Source: Flavobacteriaceae bacterium
GTDB lineage: Bacteria > Bacteroidota > Bacteroidia > Flavobacteriales > Flavobacteriaceae
Assembly: GCA_030613745.1 (NCBI GenBank)
Contig: JAUWLK010000098.1
Span: 1-9,134, forward strand
Direction of reading: 5' to 3'
Length of the DNA stretch: 9,134 nt
Shown one piece after another: positions 7,625 to 9,134 of the stretch; the first letter of the stretch is position 1; every line of letters begins with the position of its first letter. The notes below the pieces were generated by a model, which was not told the origin of the DNA, did not search any database, and saw only the letters and a list, made by a program, of their open reading frames with translations. Both the position numbers and the translations under genes were made by a program.

Positions 7625-7669
7625 AAAACCTACAATTCACTATCAAACCCCGAATTATGTATAGGTTTT
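7625..7669. repeat. Inverted repeat AAAACCTA/TAGGTTTT with inner AATTC/GAATT
   Basis: AAAACCTA (7625-7632) pairs perfectly with TAGGTTTT (7662-7669). Inside, AATTC (7634-7638) pairs with GAATT (7652-7656), leaving a 13-base loop and a small asymmetric internal loop. A further AAACCTA at 7481-7487 could compete for the same TAGGTTT arm, giving a longer-range alternative pairing across about 180 bases. Confidence 0.65.
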
Positions 7670-7732
7670 ATTGGTATTATTTTTTATTCGTGAGACTCTA
7701 AAAAAAATATTTCAATTTTTTAGTTAGTCGAA

Positions 7733-7770
7733 CTAATCCCGCTCCCGATGGCTATCGGGATTAGCGGGAT
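7733..7770. repeat. Nested palindrome with two mutually exclusive pairings
   Basis: One fold pairs ATCCCGCT (7736-7743) with AGCGGGAT (7763-7770) and CCCGAT (7744-7749) with ATCGGG (7754-7759), closing on a GGCT loop with a 3-base bulge. The other fold pairs CTAATCCCG (7733-7741) with CGGGATTAG (7756-7764), nine perfect pairs. The two use the same bases and cannot coexist. The core is a palindrome of the REP-like type, and a second copy is at 7820-7838. Confidence 0.75.
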
Positions 7771-7784
7771 CTAGGTTAAATACC

Positions 7785-7800
7785 TCGACCCTTGGGTCGA
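7785..7800. repeat. Perfect hairpin TCGACCC-TT-GGGTCGA
   Basis: Seven-base perfect arms (7785-7791 and 7794-7800) are separated by two bases. In RNA it would open to a four-base loop on a six-pair, GC-rich stem. No T-tract follows on either strand. Confidence 0.7.
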
Positions 7801-7819
7801 TTCCTATTATTGGGTTCAG

Positions 7820-7838
7820 TCCCGATAGCTATACGGGA
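7820..7838. repeat. Second copy of the CCCGAT-AGCTAT-CGGG-type palindrome
   Basis: TCCCG (7820-7824) and CGGGA (7834-7838) flank ATAGCTAT plus one extra A. The unit is a near match to the core at 7744-7759 (CCCGATGGCTATCGGG), with the extra A breaking perfect symmetry. Palindromes of this type are, from memory, common between genes in Flavobacteriia. Confidence 0.65.
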
Positions 7839-7952
7839 TGCCCTGAGGTTTAATACCTTTTATTTTTCTGCCGTGTATTTATCCCGCCATTTTTCTGTTG
7901 GAAATATTTTTCTCATTAATGACTGTGTTGTTTAGTCTGTATTCCAATTAAT

Positions 7953-8084
7953 GCCAACGGTTTTGGATATGATTGCGTTACGTTTATTAAGTGACTAATT
8001 TACTAAAAATCTTTAAGCAAATTCGTTTGCAAGGATTTTCCGAAAGGAAAATCAGTAGCAATGAATTATAACCATTCTTGTAGC
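7953..8084. repeat. Long imperfect palindrome downstream of the nitrilase gene
   Basis: Outer arms pair across about 130 bases: GGTT (7959-7962) with AACC (8070-8073), and ATTGC (7972-7976) with GCAAT (8058-8062). An inner match is AAAAATC (8005-8011) with GATTTT (8034-8039). The centre holds two local tetraloop hairpins. The element begins 11 bases past the nitrilase stop, so it would be transcribed at the 3' end of that message. The overall form (short imperfect outer arms, a structured centre, position directly after a single gene) recalls attC-like sites and other long intergenic palindromes of Flavobacteriia, but the attC core consensus is not exact. Confidence 0.5.
8017..8053. repeat. 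Two adjacent tetraloop hairpins
   Basis: GCAAA-TTCG-TTTGC (8017-8030) is a perfect five-base stem with a TTCG loop. Three bases on, GATTTTCC-GAAA-GGAAAATC (8034-8053) is a perfect eight-base stem with a GAAA loop. Loop identities refer to the plus strand. On the minus strand, from which the nitrilase is transcribed, the loops read CGAA and TTTC. No T-tract follows, so neither is a textbook terminator. Confidence 0.75.
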
Positions 8085-8094
8085 TGGTTTTTAA

Positions 8095-9015
8095 TTAACT
8101 CAGGTTATTCTGTACATTGAATGAGAAAACATCAGGTCTTGAATAATGTCCAACAACATCAAACATTCGTTTAGCTTTAATAATTTGTTGAAGATCAATA
8201 TCGGCATATAGGATACCTTCTTCTGCCTCCAGAGGTCCTGCTAAAAACTGACCATTTGGATCAATTATAGAACTATTACCAACATTGATCCATTCTCTTC
8301 CTTCTGGGTAAAGTTTTTTAAACTCATATTCATCAGGAATATCATTCATTTTTAAAGCCATACAAGTGCTTATTACAAATAATCCACCTTCTCTTGCAAT
8401 ATGCTGCATAGATTGAATCCAGTTTGGACTTTTGTCCCAAGTTGGACATGCTAATATTTGAGTTCCAAATTCGTAGATTGCATTTCTTGCTAATGGCATG
8501 AAGTTTTCCCAACAGATCAATCCTGCTATTTTCCCAACTGAAGTATCATAAGAGCATATAGTACTACCATCTCCTTGAGACCATATAAGACGTTCTCCAC
8601 CTGTTGGAATTAGCTTCCTATGTTTACCTAAAATCAAACCTTTATCGTCTATAAAAAGTAAGCTATTAAATAAACTTGCATTACTGGTTTCAGTATTACG
8701 TTCATGCATACCAATTACAACATTAATATTAGCTGTTTTTGCAGCTTTACAAAGTTTAATCGTGGTGTTGTCGGGAATAGAAACAGCATTTTCAACCAGT
8801 TTTAAATAAAGCTCATTTAAATCAGACCCTTTACTATTCGGAATAAGCCATACCCAATCTGGATAACCAGAGATAAAAGCCTCTGGAAAAACAATTAAGT
8901 TAGCACCATTTTCTCCTGCTTCTAAAATTGCTTCACAGGCCTTTTCAACAGTTTTCTCTTTATTCAGGAATATGGGTGAAAGTTGTGCGGCTGCTACCTT
9001 TATATTTTTAGTCAT
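8095..9015 (-). CDS. Nitrilase (carbon-nitrogen hydrolase, branch 1)
   Basis: The protein has 306 residues and is cytoplasmic, with no signal peptide. The nitrilase triad is present: Glu45 in FPEAFISGYPDW (43-54), Lys134 in KHRKLIPT (131-138) and Cys168 in LICWENFMPLAR (166-177). GGERLIW (139-145, Glu141) and GHYSRPDV (289-295 onward) are further marks of true nitrilases rather than amidases or N-carbamoyl hydrolases. Such enzymes convert an organic nitrile, or in some members cyanide, to the acid (or formamide) and ammonia. Substrate cannot be predicted: no aldoxime dehydratase or nitrile transporter is nearby. The length is slightly short, with only a brief tail after the GHYSRPDV motif, whereas spiral-forming nitrilases have a longer one. 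The gene stands alone between two long palindromes. The ATG at 9013-9015 lies 18 bases after the upstream one. Confidence 0.93.
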   Translation of the reverse strand: MTKNIKVAAAQLSPIFLNKEKTVEKACEAILEAGENGANLIVFPEAFISGYPDWVWLIPNSKGSDLNELYLKLVENAVSIPDNTTIKLCKAAKTANINVVIGMHERNTETSNASLFNSLLFIDDKGLILGKHRKLIPTGGERLIWSQGDGSTICSYDTSVGKIAGLICWENFMPLARNAIYEFGTQILACPTWDKSPNWIQSMQHIAREGGLFVISTCMALKMNDIPDEYEFKKLYPEGREWINVGNSSIIDPNGQFLAGPLEAEEGILYADIDLQQIIKAKRMFDVVGHYSRPDVFSFNVQNNLS

Positions 9016-9033
9016 CTTATTCAGTTTTAATTA

Positions 9034-9109
9034 GCTACATAAAACGTTCCGGCTAAAAAGCGTTTCCATCCCGAAGGGTGTCTATGATTTTTTAGCCTTT
9101 GTTATATGC
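9034..9109. repeat. Long imperfect palindrome in the nitrilase leader
   Basis: GGCTAAAAA (9051-9059) pairs perfectly with TTTTTAGCC (9089-9097). Outside it CATAAAAC (9038-9045) pairs with GTTATATG (9101-9108) at seven of eight positions, and GC (9034-9035) can pair with the GC at 9108-9109 in an alternative register. The apex has CCC-GAA-GGG (9070-9078), which on the transcribed minus-strand sense reads C-TTCG-G, a stable tetraloop. The structure ends 18 bases before the nitrilase ATG. It could be the end of the previous gene's transcript, a leader element, or a recombination-type site. Confidence 0.65.
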
Positions 9110-9134
9110 TTTTCTTTATTCTTCACGAATATAA

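Larger units (their letters stand above)
7773..7858. repeat. Direct repeat pair AGGTTAAATACCT / AGGTTTAATACCT framing two hairpins
   Basis: The 13-base units at 7773-7785 and 7846-7858 differ at one base. Each is itself a mini inverted repeat (AGGT...ACCT). Between them lie the hairpins at 7785-7800 and 7820-7838, so the 86-base block looks like a unit with matching ends. Confidence 0.6.
7440..8094. other. Gene-free, palindrome-rich region between nitrilase and carbonic anhydrase genes
   Basis: About 655 bases hold no credible coding sequence on either strand. The few open stretches lack a start or end after a handful of codons. The region contains several inverted repeats, listed separately, and its middle (about 7733-7850) is clearly richer in G and C than the rest of the window. 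From 7860 to 7950 no structure is seen. It includes the 3' side of the nitrilase gene and the 5' side of the carbonic anhydrase gene, and could contain a small RNA, remnants of mobile DNA, or both. Confidence 0.8.

Noticed and set aside
7780..7938. About 50 open codons on the plus strand in the palindrome-rich region
   Set aside because: There is no ATG, it runs through hairpins, and the translation resembles no family, so it is treated as chance.
7440..8094. CRISPR array, tRNA or insertion sequence in the gene-free region
   Set aside because: Repeats are not regularly spaced, no cloverleaf is seen, and no transposase fragment or flanking target duplication was found.
9116..9133. Possible last codons of an upstream minus-strand gene ending in TAA at 9116-9118
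   Set aside because: Only five sense codons are visible before the window edge, too few to support a gene.

Overview
The window looks like chromosomal DNA of a member of the Bacteroidota, most likely the class Flavobacteriia. The DNA is AT-rich. Gene starts sit behind A/T-rich leaders without clear Shine-Dalgarno sequences. Candidate promoters carry the TAnnTTTG type of -7 box. One protein is a lipoprotein with an N-terminal DUF4369-like domain and a TlpA/thioredoxin C-terminus, an arrangement typical of the phylum. No integrase, transposase, CRISPR array, rRNA or tRNA was seen.

Layout from left to right. Bases 1-1382 (+) are the end of a surface-polysaccharide locus: the C-terminus of a GT4-like glycosyltransferase overlaps, by ATGA, a complete non-hydrolysing UDP-sugar 2-epimerase. 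A long-chain acyl-CoA synthetase (1386-3326, -) converges on it with only 3 bases between the stop codons. A 176-base divergent promoter region separates that gene from asnB (3503-5167, +), which ends in a good intrinsic terminator. A run of minus-strand genes follows: a TlpA-like thiol-disulfide lipoprotein (5244-6284), a DUF1801/YdhG-like protein (6323-6778), a beta-carbonic anhydrase (6870-7439) and a nitrilase (8095-9015).

The part not explained by genes is 7440-8094, about 655 bases without a credible gene, plus the nitrilase leader at 9016-9134. Both are full of inverted repeats: an AAAACCTA/TAGGTTTT hairpin, two copies of a CCCGAT-GCTAT-CGGG palindrome, a TCGACCC/GGGTCGA hairpin, and a long imperfect palindrome containing two tetraloop hairpins. 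Another long palindrome lies just upstream of the nitrilase start. The nitrilase is therefore a single gene between two long palindromes, which resembles a mobile or cassette-like gene, although nothing seen here proves mobility.

Functionally, the window is mostly housekeeping (asparagine synthesis, fatty-acid activation, CO2/bicarbonate interconversion) plus surface glycan synthesis and one orphan nitrilase. There is no convincing evidence for a new multi-gene system. The palindrome-rich non-coding DNA around the nitrilase is the best target for follow-up.
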